A DNA stretch of 64,000 nt from Rhodocyclales bacterium (GCA_016235165.1 JACRLX010000037.1:1-64000), one strand, 5' to 3'; positions 16,475 through 25,492 are shown, numbered from the stretch's first letter. Translations and numbers: made by a program. Notes: generated by a model not told the origin, from the letters alone.

Positions 16475-17527
16475 ATGGATCCCTCTGGCATCTTCTTCAC
16501 CAGCCACGGCAGTGATCGGGCCCTAGTCCGTACCCGGCCACAAGCGGCGGCGCTGGCACTGCTGATCGCGGCGCTGGCATTGGCTCCCCTGGTCTTGTCC
16601 GAACGATGGATTGCGCTGGGTTACGCCATGTTCATCGCCATGATCGCCGTCATCGGCCTGCAAATCTGCACCGGCTATGCCGGCCAGGTGAATCTCGGCC
16701 AGTCCGCCTTTATGGGCGTCGGCGCCTACGGCTGTGCCTGGTTGCTTCATTTTCCGCAGATGCCCGTCGTCCTCGCACTGGTACTGGGCGGCGTGGCGGC
16801 GGCTATCTTCGGTGCATTGTTCGGCCTAACGGCAGCCCGCATCAAAGGCTTCTACTTGGCGCTTACCACCATCGCCGCCCAGGCGATCTTTTACTTCCTG
16901 GTACTCAACCTGCCGGGCGAATGGTTGGGGGGCGCCGGTGGTCTGCACCTTGACAACCTCCAACTGATGGGCTTCAGTCTCGGCAACGACCGGTCGATAT
17001 ATTGGCTAACCCTGGCTGCTCTCATGATCATGACCACCGGCGCCTTCGGCATCATCCGTTCGCGCCACGGCCGCTCCTTCGAGGCGGTCCGCGACGACGA
17101 CGTCGCCGCCGGCATGATGGGCATCAACGTGGCCGCCGCCAAGGCGCGCGCCTTCCTCGTCGCCGCCTTTTATGCCGGCATCGCCGGCGGTCTGTGGGCC
17201 ATTGCTCTGCGTCACGTCTCGGTCGAGCAATTCACCCTGTTCAACTCCATCTGGATGATCGCGATGATGATTGTCGGCGGCCTGGGCTCCATCGTCGGCG
17301 CCCTCATCGGCACCATCCTCATCCAGCTAGCGCGGGAAGGAGTCGTTAGCCTCGGCCCGCAGCTCGTCGATCTCATTCCCTCGGCGGGCCAGGACATCGT
17401 TTTTGCCAGCATGAACGTGCTGCTCGGCACCGTCATCGTGCTGTTCCTGCTGTTCGAACCCAAAGGCGTAATGCATCGCATCGAAATCAGCAAACGGGCC
17501 TATCGCCTTTGGCCTTTCCCGTACTGA
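16475..17527 (+). CDS. Branched-chain-type ABC permease (LivM-like)
   Basis: A 350-residue membrane protein with a short polar N-terminus, about nine hydrophobic helices, the signature GYAGQVNLGQSAFMGVGAYG and the coupling loop VRDDDVAAGMMGINV. It pairs with the LivH-like permease. It starts at ATG 16475 just after livH, and is followed after 26 bases by the binding-protein gene with its own AGGAGGAG site. Confidence 0.92.
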   Translation: MDPSGIFFTSHGSDRALVRTRPQAAALALLIAALALAPLVLSERWIALGYAMFIAMIAVIGLQICTGYAGQVNLGQSAFMGVGAYGCAWLLHFPQMPVVLALVLGGVAAAIFGALFGLTAARIKGFYLALTTIAAQAIFYFLVLNLPGEWLGGAGGLHLDNLQLMGFSLGNDRSIYWLTLAALMIMTTGAFGIIRSRHGRSFEAVRDDDVAAGMMGINVAAAKARAFLVAAFYAGIAGGLWAIALRHVSVEQFTLFNSIWMIAMMIVGGLGSIVGALIGTILIQLAREGVVSLGPQLVDLIPSAGQDIVFASMNVLLGTVIVLFLLFEPKGVMHRIEISKRAYRLWPFPY

Positions 17528-17553
17528 CAACATCTTAGGAGGAGACCATAACC

Positions 17554-18786
17554 ATGAAGACCTTGAAAGCCTTGTGTTCCGGAGCTGCGCTTGCGTGTTC
17601 CCTGTTCGGAGCAGCCCTGCCGGCCCGCGCCGAAACCGTGTATCAGGTGCCGTCGCTGTCGGACTTCTCGGGGCCGTTCGCCAGCATCATGCCGCTGTTC
17701 GCCGGTGCCCGTGAAGCCGTCGTGAAATGGTGGAATATTGAAAAAGGCGCGCAACTCGGGATCAAGCTCGAACTCAAACCCTACGACACTCGTTACGACA
17801 CCGCGCAAACGGCCAGCCTCTGGCCCGGGGTTCTGTCCACCAGCAAGCCCATCATCGGCCTGTCCTTGGGCGGCCCCGATACCGCGGCCCTGCAGCAGCG
17901 CCTGCCGAACGATAAGGTACCAATGATCCTGGGGTCGGCGAGCAACGGCTTTGCCTGGCGTCCCAATCAGTGGATATTGTCCACCCGACCGACGTTCGTC
18001 CATGAGATTGGCGCCTTCGTCGAGTGGTTCCAGAAGACGAAGGTCGGTGGCACTCGGCCCGTCAAGATCGCCATGTTCACGAGCGAGGCCTCGCCGTCCT
18101 ACGCGGACATGGGCAAAGGGGTCGCCGCCTACGCCAAGGCGAATTCGAAGATCGCAGACCTCGTCGAAATGGTTTACGTGGAGCCACAGCCTGCTGACCT
18201 CACATTGCAGTTGCGCCGAGTGCTGAGCAATGGCGCAGAACTTATCATCGCTCCAGCGTCCATTCAGCAAGCAATCGCAATCAAACGTGCAATGCAGGCA
18301 CTAGGGAAAAACGTACCCATCGTATTTAACGCACACAACTCTCTGAGTGTTCTCGAAAAGCCCATGGGCGGCCTTGTGCCTCTCGAAGGTGACTATGAAG
18401 CCCATGCCTTGGTGGTCACCGGCGCCGACGATTCAGAGGCCAGGGGCTTTTATGACCTGCTGGTCGCCAAGCACGGTCTCAAGGCCCCTTGGCATACCTT
18501 TACCGGCATGGGCATCGGTCAGACCCTGGTTCTGGTCCGGGCCGTCGAGGCGGCGGCCATCAAGCACGGCAGCAACAAGCTGACAGGCGAACTGGTTTAC
18601 AAGACGCTGGTCGATACCCACTTCCCGGCCAAGAGCTTCTACGGCTTCAGCGGTGGGGACATCGACTTTTCCGTCGAAGCACCATTCCCCTTGCGCGATC
18701 CCCGCATTAACGTCGGCCAGGTGGTTGGCGGCAAGATCAGGACCGTGGCATCCGCGGTGCCGGTTCCCCAACTGGCGAAGTGGTGA
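17554..18786 (+). CDS. Periplasmic substrate-binding protein of the ABC importer
   Basis: A 410-residue secreted protein. Residues 1-27 form a typical signal peptide (two early lysines, hydrophobic core, PARA-E cleavage site). The rest is a Peripla_BP_6-type Leu/Ile/Val-binding fold: a SGPFAS loop early, RYDTAQTASLWPGVL, and a second-lobe region with FTGMGIGQTLV. It determines the cargo of the importer. Divergence from known amino-acid binders and its position among acyl-CoA genes suggest a hydrophobic organic acid, but no ligand can be assigned. A strong AGGAGGAG ribosome site precedes ATG 17554. Confidence 0.9.
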   Translation: MKTLKALCSGAALACSLFGAALPARAETVYQVPSLSDFSGPFASIMPLFAGAREAVVKWWNIEKGAQLGIKLELKPYDTRYDTAQTASLWPGVLSTSKPIIGLSLGGPDTAALQQRLPNDKVPMILGSASNGFAWRPNQWILSTRPTFVHEIGAFVEWFQKTKVGGTRPVKIAMFTSEASPSYADMGKGVAAYAKANSKIADLVEMVYVEPQPADLTLQLRRVLSNGAELIIAPASIQQAIAIKRAMQALGKNVPIVFNAHNSLSVLEKPMGGLVPLEGDYEAHALVVTGADDSEARGFYDLLVAKHGLKAPWHTFTGMGIGQTLVLVRAVEAAAIKHGSNKLTGELVYKTLVDTHFPAKSFYGFSGGDIDFSVEAPFPLRDPRINVGQVVGGKIRTVASAVPVPQLAKW

Positions 18787-18787
18787 A

Positions 18788-19612
18788 ATGAGTGCACCGG
18801 CCCCGCAAGACGCGCCCCCGCTGCTGGCTGTCGACAACCTGGAGGTGCTCTACTCGCGAGTGATTCTGGCGCTCAAGGGAGTAAACCTGCAGGTGGCCAA
18901 ATCGGGTTGCACCGCTCTCCTCGGCCCCAATGGGGCCGGGAAGAGCACAACCTTGAAGGCCATCTCGGGGATGCTGTCGGTCGAAGATGGAGAAGTCTCG
19001 TCCGGCGGCATCCAGTTCGCCGGCGACAGCGTCGTCGACCGCGATGCGCAGCGCATGGTCGCCAGCGGCGTGGTGCATGTGGTCGAAGGGCGCAAGGTCC
19101 TGCGGCACATGACCGTGGAACAGAACCTCGTGGTGGGAGGCCATCTGCGACCCAGCCTGACCGAAGTACGGCGCGGTCTCGACCAGGTGTACCAGACCAT
19201 CCCGCGACTGGCGGCGCTACGGACGCGCACCTCCGGCTACCTGTCCGGTGGCGAACAGCAACTCATGCTGATCGGTCGCGCTATGATGGCCAATCCGCGC
19301 CTGCTGCTGATCGACGAGCCGTCCCTCGGGCTCGCCCCTATGATGATCGAGGAAATCTTCGCCCTGCTCGGACACTTGCGGGCCAAGGGCATGTCTCTTC
19401 TAATCGTCGAACAGAATGCCCAGGCGGCCCTGGGCTTGGCCGATCACGGCTACGTCCTGGAAGGCGGCCGGGTCGTCCTCGAAGGCACGGCAACGCAACT
19501 CAAGGCCAACGAGGACATCCAGGAGTTCTACCTGGGCCACCAGGCCGGGGGAGAGCGACGGAATTACCGGGAAATCAAACACTATCGTCGGCGTAAGCGC
19601 TGGCTTGGCTAG
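18788..19612 (+). CDS. Branched-chain-type ABC transporter ATPase (LivF-like)
   Basis: A 274-residue ATPase: Walker A GPNGAGKS near residue 47, signature LSGGEQQLMLIGRAM, Walker B LLLIDEPSLGLAP and H-loop IVEQNAQAAL, all canonical for LivF. ATG 18788 lies one base after the binding-protein stop. The C-terminus extends past the usual end with a basic tail RRNYREIKHYRRRKRW, which I have seen in related LivF proteins of catabolic clusters. It pairs with the LivG-like ATPase to drive uptake. Confidence 0.92.
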   Translation: MSAPAPQDAPPLLAVDNLEVLYSRVILALKGVNLQVAKSGCTALLGPNGAGKSTTLKAISGMLSVEDGEVSSGGIQFAGDSVVDRDAQRMVASGVVHVVEGRKVLRHMTVEQNLVVGGHLRPSLTEVRRGLDQVYQTIPRLAALRTRTSGYLSGGEQQLMLIGRAMMANPRLLLIDEPSLGLAPMMIEEIFALLGHLRAKGMSLLIVEQNAQAALGLADHGYVLEGGRVVLEGTATQLKANEDIQEFYLGHQAGGERRNYREIKHYRRRKRWLG

Positions 19613-19623
19613 GAAGAGCCGTC

Positions 19624-20442
19624 ATGAATTTTGAAGCCGGAATCGGCTGGGAGATCGCGGACGGCATCGGCCGTATCGTCCTGAGTCGTCCGGAGCGCGC
19701 GAACACTCTTGCCCTCCCCGTAGCGTATGCTCTTGCGAAGGCGATCGACGCCGCAGTGGCAAGCGTGCCTCGTGTACTTCTTCTGTCGGCGCGAGGCTCG
19801 ATCTTCTGCGGAGGCGGCGATATCGACGAGCTCCGGGAGGCTGGTCCGGCGCTGGGTGCGCTGCTCGACCGAATTCTGGGCGTTGCGCATCCAGCAATCC
19901 AACGCCTGGCGAATGCGCCGTTTCCAGTCGTTGCAGCGGTGGAAGGTGCCATCGGTGGTGCCGGCGTGGGTTTGGCCCTCAGTGCTGATTTCGTGCTTGC
20001 CTCCGATGCCATGAAGCTTCGCACCGGCTATGCTGCCATCGGACTCTCGCCCGACTTGGGCAGTTCCTATTTTCTGGCGCGGCGGATCGGACCTGTCCGC
20101 GCCAAGCAGTGGCTGATGCTCAGCGAGACCATTGATGCGCAAACCTGCCTGTCGGCCGGAGTCATCGATGCACTCTATCCAGATGCCGAGCTTGCCGCCG
20201 CCGCCGAAGCCCTGGTGCACCGCCTGGCCGCCGCCGCCCCGAATTCGCTAGCCGCGATCCGAACGCTCTGCGATGGCTTGCCAGAACGCCTGCTAGGCCA
20301 GCATCTCGCCTGCGAACATACCTTGTTGCGACGATGTGCCGACAGCGCCAACGGCCTCGAAGGCGTCCGCGCCTTCATCGAACGCCGGGCCCCGAACTTC
20401 ATTGATAGCTCCCATGACGCCTCAGAATCTCGGTTACGGTGA
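19624..20442 (+). CDS. Enoyl-CoA hydratase/isomerase (crotonase) family protein
   Basis: A 272-residue crotonase-fold protein with SRPERANTLA near residue 20, oxyanion-hole segment FCGGGDIDEL, GAIGGAGVGLALSADFV and a GLSPDLGSSYFLARRIG stretch. The second-glutamate position of true hydratases appears to be occupied by the aspartate of GLSPD, a pattern of delta-isomerase-like members. It may shift a double bond or handle an unsaturated intermediate beside the MaoC hydratase. It starts behind a GAAGAG site, 11 bases after livF, and overlaps the next ORF by 29 bases. Confidence 0.85.
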   Translation: MNFEAGIGWEIADGIGRIVLSRPERANTLALPVAYALAKAIDAAVASVPRVLLLSARGSIFCGGGDIDELREAGPALGALLDRILGVAHPAIQRLANAPFPVVAAVEGAIGGAGVGLALSADFVLASDAMKLRTGYAAIGLSPDLGSSYFLARRIGPVRAKQWLMLSETIDAQTCLSAGVIDALYPDAELAAAAEALVHRLAAAAPNSLAAIRTLCDGLPERLLGQHLACEHTLLRRCADSANGLEGVRAFIERRAPNFIDSSHDASESRLR

Positions 20443-21928
20443 TGTCCTGGCCCGCAACGGGCTGCTATATGCCGAGCGCACGGCACTGAGCGGTGCCGCT
20501 GCCCGGTGCACGCATCGCGAGCTCTGGCAGCGAAGCCAAGCCATGGCCCAGGTGCTGGCCGGCCATCACATTGGCCCAGGCGACCGTTTCGCCGTGCTCT
20601 CCAACAATCGATTCGAAGTGTTCGAACTGCTGGGTGCGGCCGCACTGCTCGGCGCCATCGTCGTTTTCCTTAACATTCGCTCCAGTCCGGGGGAGATCGC
20701 CGCAATTGTGGCCGACATCGAACCACGTCTCCTAGTCACCGAGCCAGAGCATGACGCTCTCTTGCAAGAGCTTCCCCCCGACTTGCCTTGCTACAGCCTC
20801 GCGATCGAAACAACGCGCTTGCACGCCCGGGCCGAGTTCATGGAGCCCCGTTCATCGGCTTCCTTGACTTCAGTGTCGGCCTCTGCGCCGCTGATCGCGA
20901 TTCCCACCGCCGCCGTGGATAGCCGTCCGCGCCTAGCATTGTTGTCACAGCGCGCCGTCATCACCCAGGCCTTTCAGTTGGCCTACACATGGCAACTGGG
21001 GCCCGAGGACCGCCACCTGTGCGTCCTGCCGCTCTTTCACATGGCGGGGCTGGGCCTTGCCATCGCCGCTCAGGTCGCGGGTGGAGCCAGCGTCATCATG
21101 CCGCGCTTTGTCCCCGTCGAGGCCGTACGCCTGATTGATGCGAATCAGGTCAGCTTCTTCGCCAGCTTCTCGCCGATGCTTGGCGCGATTCTGGAGGAGG
21201 CGCGGCCGGATCAATTGGCGAGCCTGCGGGTAGTGACCGGACTGGAAAGCCCCGAGGTCATACAGCGCTTCGAAGCACGATGTCGCAATGCCCGCTTCTG
21301 GTCGGGCTACGGCCAGACCGAAACAGGAGGCATGATCACTCTTGCGCCGGCGCAGGAGCACCCCGGATCGGCAGGCCATTTGCTTCCCTTGGTGGCGGTA
21401 CGCATTGAGGATACATCTGGCCAAATAGCATCGCCCGACCAGATCGGCGAAATCCTCGTGCGAAGTCCAAGCGTGTTCGATCGCTATTGGAACCGCCCCG
21501 GCGAAACCACACATGCCGCTCGGGGAGGCTGGCACCATACCGGCGACCTGGGGCGACTGGACACGGACGGTTATCTATGGTTCGTGGGCCGTTCACCCGA
21601 CAAGCTGCTCATCAAGAGTGGGGGCGAAAACATCTATCCGGCTGAAGTCGAACAGGCTCTGCTTTCGCATCCGGCGGTAGCCCAGGCGGTCGTGTTCGGA
21701 GTGACCGACAGTCGCTGGGGAGAAGCCGTTCGCGCAGTTTGCGTACTGGCCGCCGACGCTTCCGCGACCGCTGACGAGCTTGCTGCCCATGCTGGCTTGC
21801 GGATTGCCCGGTTCAAACGTCCGCGCGACATAGTGTTCGTGGACGCATTGCCGCTCTTGGCCGACGGATCGCCGGACCGCCAAGCAATACGGCGTATCTA
21901 CGGAGACAACAGTGAAGTGACACAGTAG
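20414..21928 (+). CDS. AMP-binding acyl-CoA ligase-like protein with atypical motifs
   Basis: A 504-residue member of the adenylate-forming family. The C-terminal half has GYGQTETGG, the WHHTGDLGRLDTDGYLWFVG core and SGGENIYPAEVE. The ATP P-loop, however, reads PTAAVDSRPRLA (164-175) instead of TSGTTGxPKG, and near the end, where a catalytic lysine is usual (GK), it reads DGSPDRQAI. Some relatives do carry HTAAVxGRPRGA loops, so this is a subfamily trait taken further. It may be a weak or specialised ligase, or have lost adenylation. ATG 20414 lies inside the crotonase frame. It is the last gene of the cluster. Confidence 0.8.
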   Translation: MTPQNLGYGDVLARNGLLYAERTALSGAAARCTHRELWQRSQAMAQVLAGHHIGPGDRFAVLSNNRFEVFELLGAAALLGAIVVFLNIRSSPGEIAAIVADIEPRLLVTEPEHDALLQELPPDLPCYSLAIETTRLHARAEFMEPRSSASLTSVSASAPLIAIPTAAVDSRPRLALLSQRAVITQAFQLAYTWQLGPEDRHLCVLPLFHMAGLGLAIAAQVAGGASVIMPRFVPVEAVRLIDANQVSFFASFSPMLGAILEEARPDQLASLRVVTGLESPEVIQRFEARCRNARFWSGYGQTETGGMITLAPAQEHPGSAGHLLPLVAVRIEDTSGQIASPDQIGEILVRSPSVFDRYWNRPGETTHAARGGWHHTGDLGRLDTDGYLWFVGRSPDKLLIKSGGENIYPAEVEQALLSHPAVAQAVVFGVTDSRWGEAVRAVCVLAADASATADELAAHAGLRIARFKRPRDIVFVDALPLLADGSPDRQAIRRIYGDNSEVTQ

Positions 21929-21975
21929 GAGCGTTATTCGCAAAGAAGAACTGGTTGCGCATGTGTATGCTCGCA

Positions 21976-22131
21976 GCACGTAGCGATGTACCGGGATTGG
22001 GGCATGTGCTGTCGGCCATTGAGGCATGACCGGGCTACAAACCTTGGTGCACTGAGGTCAGTAGAAAGGTCTATGCGCGCGCTGATCAGGGCAAGTACCT
22101 GCACTACTACTTCTATTTCATCGGCGGCTAG
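21976..22131 (+). pseudogene. Fragment of a transposon-associated ORF (HYYFYF type)
   Basis: One frame reads ARSDVPGLGHVLSAIEA, a TGA, then PGYKPWCTEVSRKVYARADQ and GKYLHYYFYFIGG and a stop. The block resembles the N-terminal part of a large protein family that I recall as transposon-associated (DGKCLHYYFYFIDE type), but I cannot name it precisely. The fragment has one internal stop and no tail. Confidence 0.4.
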
Positions 22132-22322
22132 GAATTGGGGGGGGTACTACGCGTGCGTACCGTAAGCCCGATTGGCCACGTAGCCGACGCAGGGCGTGTC
22201 GGAAGCGCCACGCTGGCGTTCATTTCAATCATTGGGTTGAACCATGGTATGCGTCGGTCCGGCTGTGCCGCCTTGAGAGGCTGGATATAGGCGGATAGTG
22301 TCCGCGTATTTTTTGCGGACAC

Positions 22323-22694
22323 ATGGACACTATGGTGGTGAAAGCGGCGCCGAGGAGGGCGAGGCGGCGGCACAGTCTCGAATTCAAGGAGGAGGCCATT
22401 GCCGCCTGCCTGCATCCGGGCGTATCGGTGGCGGCCATCGCGCCGGCCAACGGGCTGAACGCGAACATGCTGCGCAAATGGGACAGGGACCATCGGGCGG
22501 AGTCCGAGCCGGGTTAGGCGGTGGCTTAATTGGCGGCTGCACCGCCGGCGATGGTGCAGTCGACCGTGGCGCCGAACGTGGCGTCGGCAGAAATCCGTCT
22601 GGACGTGCGCCGAGGTGGTACGACGGTCCAGATGGCGTGGCCGGTGGGCGCGGTGGCCAGCCTGGGGCATTGCCTGCGCGAGCTGCTCGGATGA
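22323..22694 (+). pseudogene. IS66-family accessory gene tnpA with two nonsense codons
   Basis: The frame opens with a helix-turn-helix typical of IS66 OrfA (RHSLEFKEEAIAACLHPGVSVAAIA). After 64 codons it meets TAG (22515) and, four codons later, TAA (22527). The same frame then continues to a recognisable OrfA end (EIRLDVRRGGTTVQMAWPVG, HCLRELLG) and a TGA at 22694 that overlaps the tnpB ATG as in intact IS66 elements. It is dead by point mutation. Confidence 0.75.
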
Positions 22695-23108
22695 TTCGGC
22701 CCAACGAGATCTGGGTGATGGTCGAACCGGTGTACATGCGCGGCGGCATCGATGGCCTGTCGCTGCGGGTGCAGAACCTGCTGGGACGCAACCCGTGTGT
22801 CAGCGACCGGCATATTGGAGTCAGTTGAGGATCGGCATATTGGAGCCAGCGCATGATCGGCGTAATGGAGCCGTGTGACGGTGCCGCCTAGGCCTTTCGC
22901 AATCGGCGGAGGAACGGGCCTAAAGCTCTTGATCTGGGATGGTATCGGCGTGTCACTGTGTCACCGGCGACTGCACCGCGGCCACTTCGTCTGGCCGCCG
23001 GCGGACATGAGTAGCGTGATGCACTCGGCGCGACAATGGAACTGGCTCGTCACCGGCATCGACTGCCAGCGCCGCGATGCCCCGGCGCCGGTGCGTTGGC
23101 GCGTTTAA
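22691..23108 (+). pseudogene. IS66-family tnpB, interrupted and frameshifted
   Basis: MIRPNEIWVMVEPVYMRGGI, then LSLRVQNLLGRNPC, is the start of IS66 TnpB. The frame is interrupted after NPC by 78 bases of tandem repeats flanked by CCGTGTG. Beyond it the protein resumes as DGAA, stop, AFRNRRRNG, and then in another frame LLIWDGIGVSLCHRRLHRGH, the conserved middle of TnpB. The large transposase gene (tnpC) of IS66 is missing. Confidence 0.75.
22793..22877. repeat. Three tandem 25-bp repeats inserted in tnpB, with 7-bp flanking duplication
   Basis: Repeat units at 22808-22832, 22833-22857 and 22858-22882 share CGGCATATTGGAG(C/T)C (third: CGGCGTAATGGAGCC). The block is bounded by CCGTGTG at 22793-22799 and 22871-22877, and removing it restores the tnpB reading NPCDGAA. 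Serial repeats at transposon ends are known for the IS21 family, so this may be a leftover terminal region. Confidence 0.7.
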
Positions 23109-23837
23109 TGCGAAAGTCATGCCAACTCTGTGCGAGAAATCATCACCGGAACGACACAACAAAGCGAATGACAACGACCTGCTTGCAACGCTTTCCTCGG
23201 CATGCAGCAGGTGCGGTACCTGGTGGCTGTCATGGACGTTCGCTGCGGTGACGCTGGCGCTATGGACCAGGCCGGTATGACTGTCGGCACCAATGCGCCG
23301 CTTCATGCCGAAGTGCCACTTGTTGCCCTTCTTTGTTTGATGCATCTGCGGGTCGTGACTCTTCTCCTGGCTCTTGGTCGAGGGAGGGGCCGCGATCAGA
23401 GTGGCATCGGCAATCGTGCCGCCCGACAGCTTGATGCCGTTGGCCAGCAGAAATTCGCCAATTTTGTCGAACATCGCCACACCCAGCCCATGGTCCTCCA
23501 GCAAGTGATGGAAATTGAGCAGGGTCGTCGCATCGGGTATCCGCTCGCGACCAAGATCGAAGCGACAGAACTCCCGGAACACCGGCACATCGTACAGCGC
23601 GTCCTCGCATGCTTCGTCGGCCAGATTGAACCAGGCTGCCACGCAGTACATCCGCAGCATTCGCTCCAGGCCCACCGGCGGATGTCCATTCCCCGCCTTC
23701 GGGTAATGCGGTTCGATCAAGGCGCAGACCTCGGCCCACGGCATCAGGCTTTCCATGCGCGCCAGAAACTCCGCCTTGCGCGTCGCCCGGTTGTGCTTCT
23801 CGAATCCTCTGGGCGATGCCGACGGAATCTTCTTCAT
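22953..23837 (-). pseudogene. IS5-family transposase, truncated at the C-terminus
   Basis: Starting at ATG 23837 (MKKIPSASPRGFEKHNRATR) the protein follows a well-known IS5-family DDE transposase: MPWAEVCALIEPHYPKAGNG, then LRMYCVAAWFNLADEACEDA, the first catalytic Asp in GGTIADATLI, and HFGMKRRIGADSHTGLVHS with the second Asp region. Homology stops after HLLHAEE at about base 23193; the rest of the frame to 22953 is unrelated read-through. The segment with the last catalytic residue is lost. It abuts the IS66 remnant. Confidence 0.85.
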
Positions 23838-24133
23838 CGTCTTGTCCCTTGTGATCACAACTCGTTGTCTGATGCTGTGACAAGCAAATCTTTCACAGTG
23901 TTTGATACTTATTCAGTGTTTCGCTAGATGCGATGTAGCAAATCGGTTTGCGGTGTTTTGTCATCGAAATGACACGAAGCGCAATTGTGTGTTCACTGGC
24001 AAAACCTAAGATACATAGCGGCGCACAAAGCAATCAAACGGGGCGCTCGTTATTGCTTACGTCAGGGATGCTAGTGCCAATTAGGTCGTCTAAGCGGTCA
24101 AGTAGACAGTCAAATCACAGGAGGAGTTGCATT
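23838..24133. other. Porin upstream region and IS5 end
   Basis: Unusually AT-rich for this window. It probably holds the left end of the IS5 remnant and then the porin promoter. A strong ribosome site (CAGGAGGAG) lies at the right end. No clear -35/-10 pair could be assigned, and no gene is seen. Confidence 0.45.
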
Positions 24134-25492
24134 ATGAAAAAGAGATATCTAATACTTCCAAAGCGAGCGCTGATCTGCGCAATTCTTGGAGGGCTGGGTC
24201 TGGCGAATGCAATGCCTGCCTTTGCAGATGCTGAAATAGATGCCCTCAAGCGCGAATTTGCTGATCAGAAGCGCTTGATAGAACGGCTACTGGCGGCCCA
24301 AGAATCCCAAAAACAGATTAACGCGAAAGTCGAGGCGCAAGTTACTTCGGTGTCGCAAAGTACTTCGTCATCAGCAGAACCTGGCGGACAGTCGATTTCA
24401 TTTTACGGTGTCGCTGACGTCAATATCGCCAGCATGGATAGCGGGTTCGGTCGAAAGGTCAGTCTGGGTTCGGGTGGAATGTCCTCCTCACGCCTAGGGG
24501 TCAAAGCAGAGCGAAATCTGGGCAGCGGTTTGAAGGCGGTCGGTCTTGCGGAAGCCGGGCTATCGCTTGATACGGGGGTGGTTGGAAACGGGGCAGTAAC
24601 TGCGGGGATCAACAATGCAGCGCCGTCCTCAGGCGGGGCAGTTGGAACTGGAACGCAAGTATTTTCACGCGTAGTTTACGCTGGGCTGGCAAGTGATAAG
24701 GCGGGTACCGTAACCATTGGGCGTCAGTATGCCGGATCGTTTGTCGTTGCAGCCAGTACGGCAAACGCAATGGGGGTAGGTCTCTACGGCTATTCGGGCT
24801 CTTTGCTGCCATTATCCGGAATGCCGACCCGTCTTAATAACTCTCTCGTCTATTTGACACCTTCGATGAATGGTTTCAGTGGCTGGGTCACCTATACGAC
24901 CGGTAGCGAGAACAACCTGAATGTCAATACAACTGTAGGCGCTACTTCTACAAACGATAAAGCAGGCCAAGGACACGACGTGGCGGTCTTTTACGCCAAT
25001 GGCCCACTGAAAGCTGCGCTATCAAGCTGGAACCTTTACAACGCAAGTTTTGTTACGGCAGGCGAGACTAGGCTCGCAAAGAGGACAGGATGGCAGCTTG
25101 CGGCAAACTATGACTTTAAGATAATAAAGGTATTTGGGACATTGGTTCAAGGAAGAATTGCCGGGGGCAACTACGAGAATGTAACGAAAACATTGTCGCA
25201 GACGGATGGCTGGAGCGTGAGTGCGCATGTGCCGGTCGGTAAGCACGGTTTCTATGCGAGCTATTCAAGCTTCAATGATAAGTCACTACAAGACAAGGAT
25301 GCAAGGCTTGTAGGTCTTGGATATATGTATGAACTGTATAAAAATACCAACATCTATGCGGCATGGGGGAAAATGAAAAACAATGCCAATGCGTCCTACA
25401 CGCTAGGCGACGGCGGTAATCTAGTAGGGAGCGTATCTACACCGGGATTTGCGCCATCTGGTTTGATGACGGGCGTCAATGTTTCATTTTGA
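24134..25492 (+). CDS. Gram-negative trimeric porin
   Basis: A 452-residue outer-membrane protein. Residues 1-32 are a signal peptide (KKRYLILPKR, hydrophobic core, PAFA-D). A short coiled-coil stretch rich in Lys and Gln (35-75) precedes the barrel, an arrangement seen in some proteobacterial porins with periplasmic coiled coils. The barrel begins SISFYGVADVNIASMDSG and ends in phenylalanine (GVNVSF), as required for BAM recognition. Its base composition is clearly lower in GC than its neighbours, suggesting separate acquisition. It may admit the substrate of the catabolic cluster. A CAGGAGGAG site precedes ATG 24134; an upstream frame to 23948 lacks one. Confidence 0.9.
   Translation: MKKRYLILPKRALICAILGGLGLANAMPAFADAEIDALKREFADQKRLIERLLAAQESQKQINAKVEAQVTSVSQSTSSSAEPGGQSISFYGVADVNIASMDSGFGRKVSLGSGGMSSSRLGVKAERNLGSGLKAVGLAEAGLSLDTGVVGNGAVTAGINNAAPSSGGAVGTGTQVFSRVVYAGLASDKAGTVTIGRQYAGSFVVAASTANAMGVGLYGYSGSLLPLSGMPTRLNNSLVYLTPSMNGFSGWVTYTTGSENNLNVNTTVGATSTNDKAGQGHDVAVFYANGPLKAALSSWNLYNASFVTAGETRLAKRTGWQLAANYDFKIIKVFGTLVQGRIAGGNYENVTKTLSQTDGWSVSAHVPVGKHGFYASYSSFNDKSLQDKDARLVGLGYMYELYKNTNIYAAWGKMKNNANASYTLGDGGNLVGSVSTPGFAPSGLMTGVNVSF

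Noticed and set aside
22129-22145. Run of eight G before the IS66 remnant as a phase-variation tract
   Set aside because: No gene reads through it; the surrounding DNA is transposon debris.
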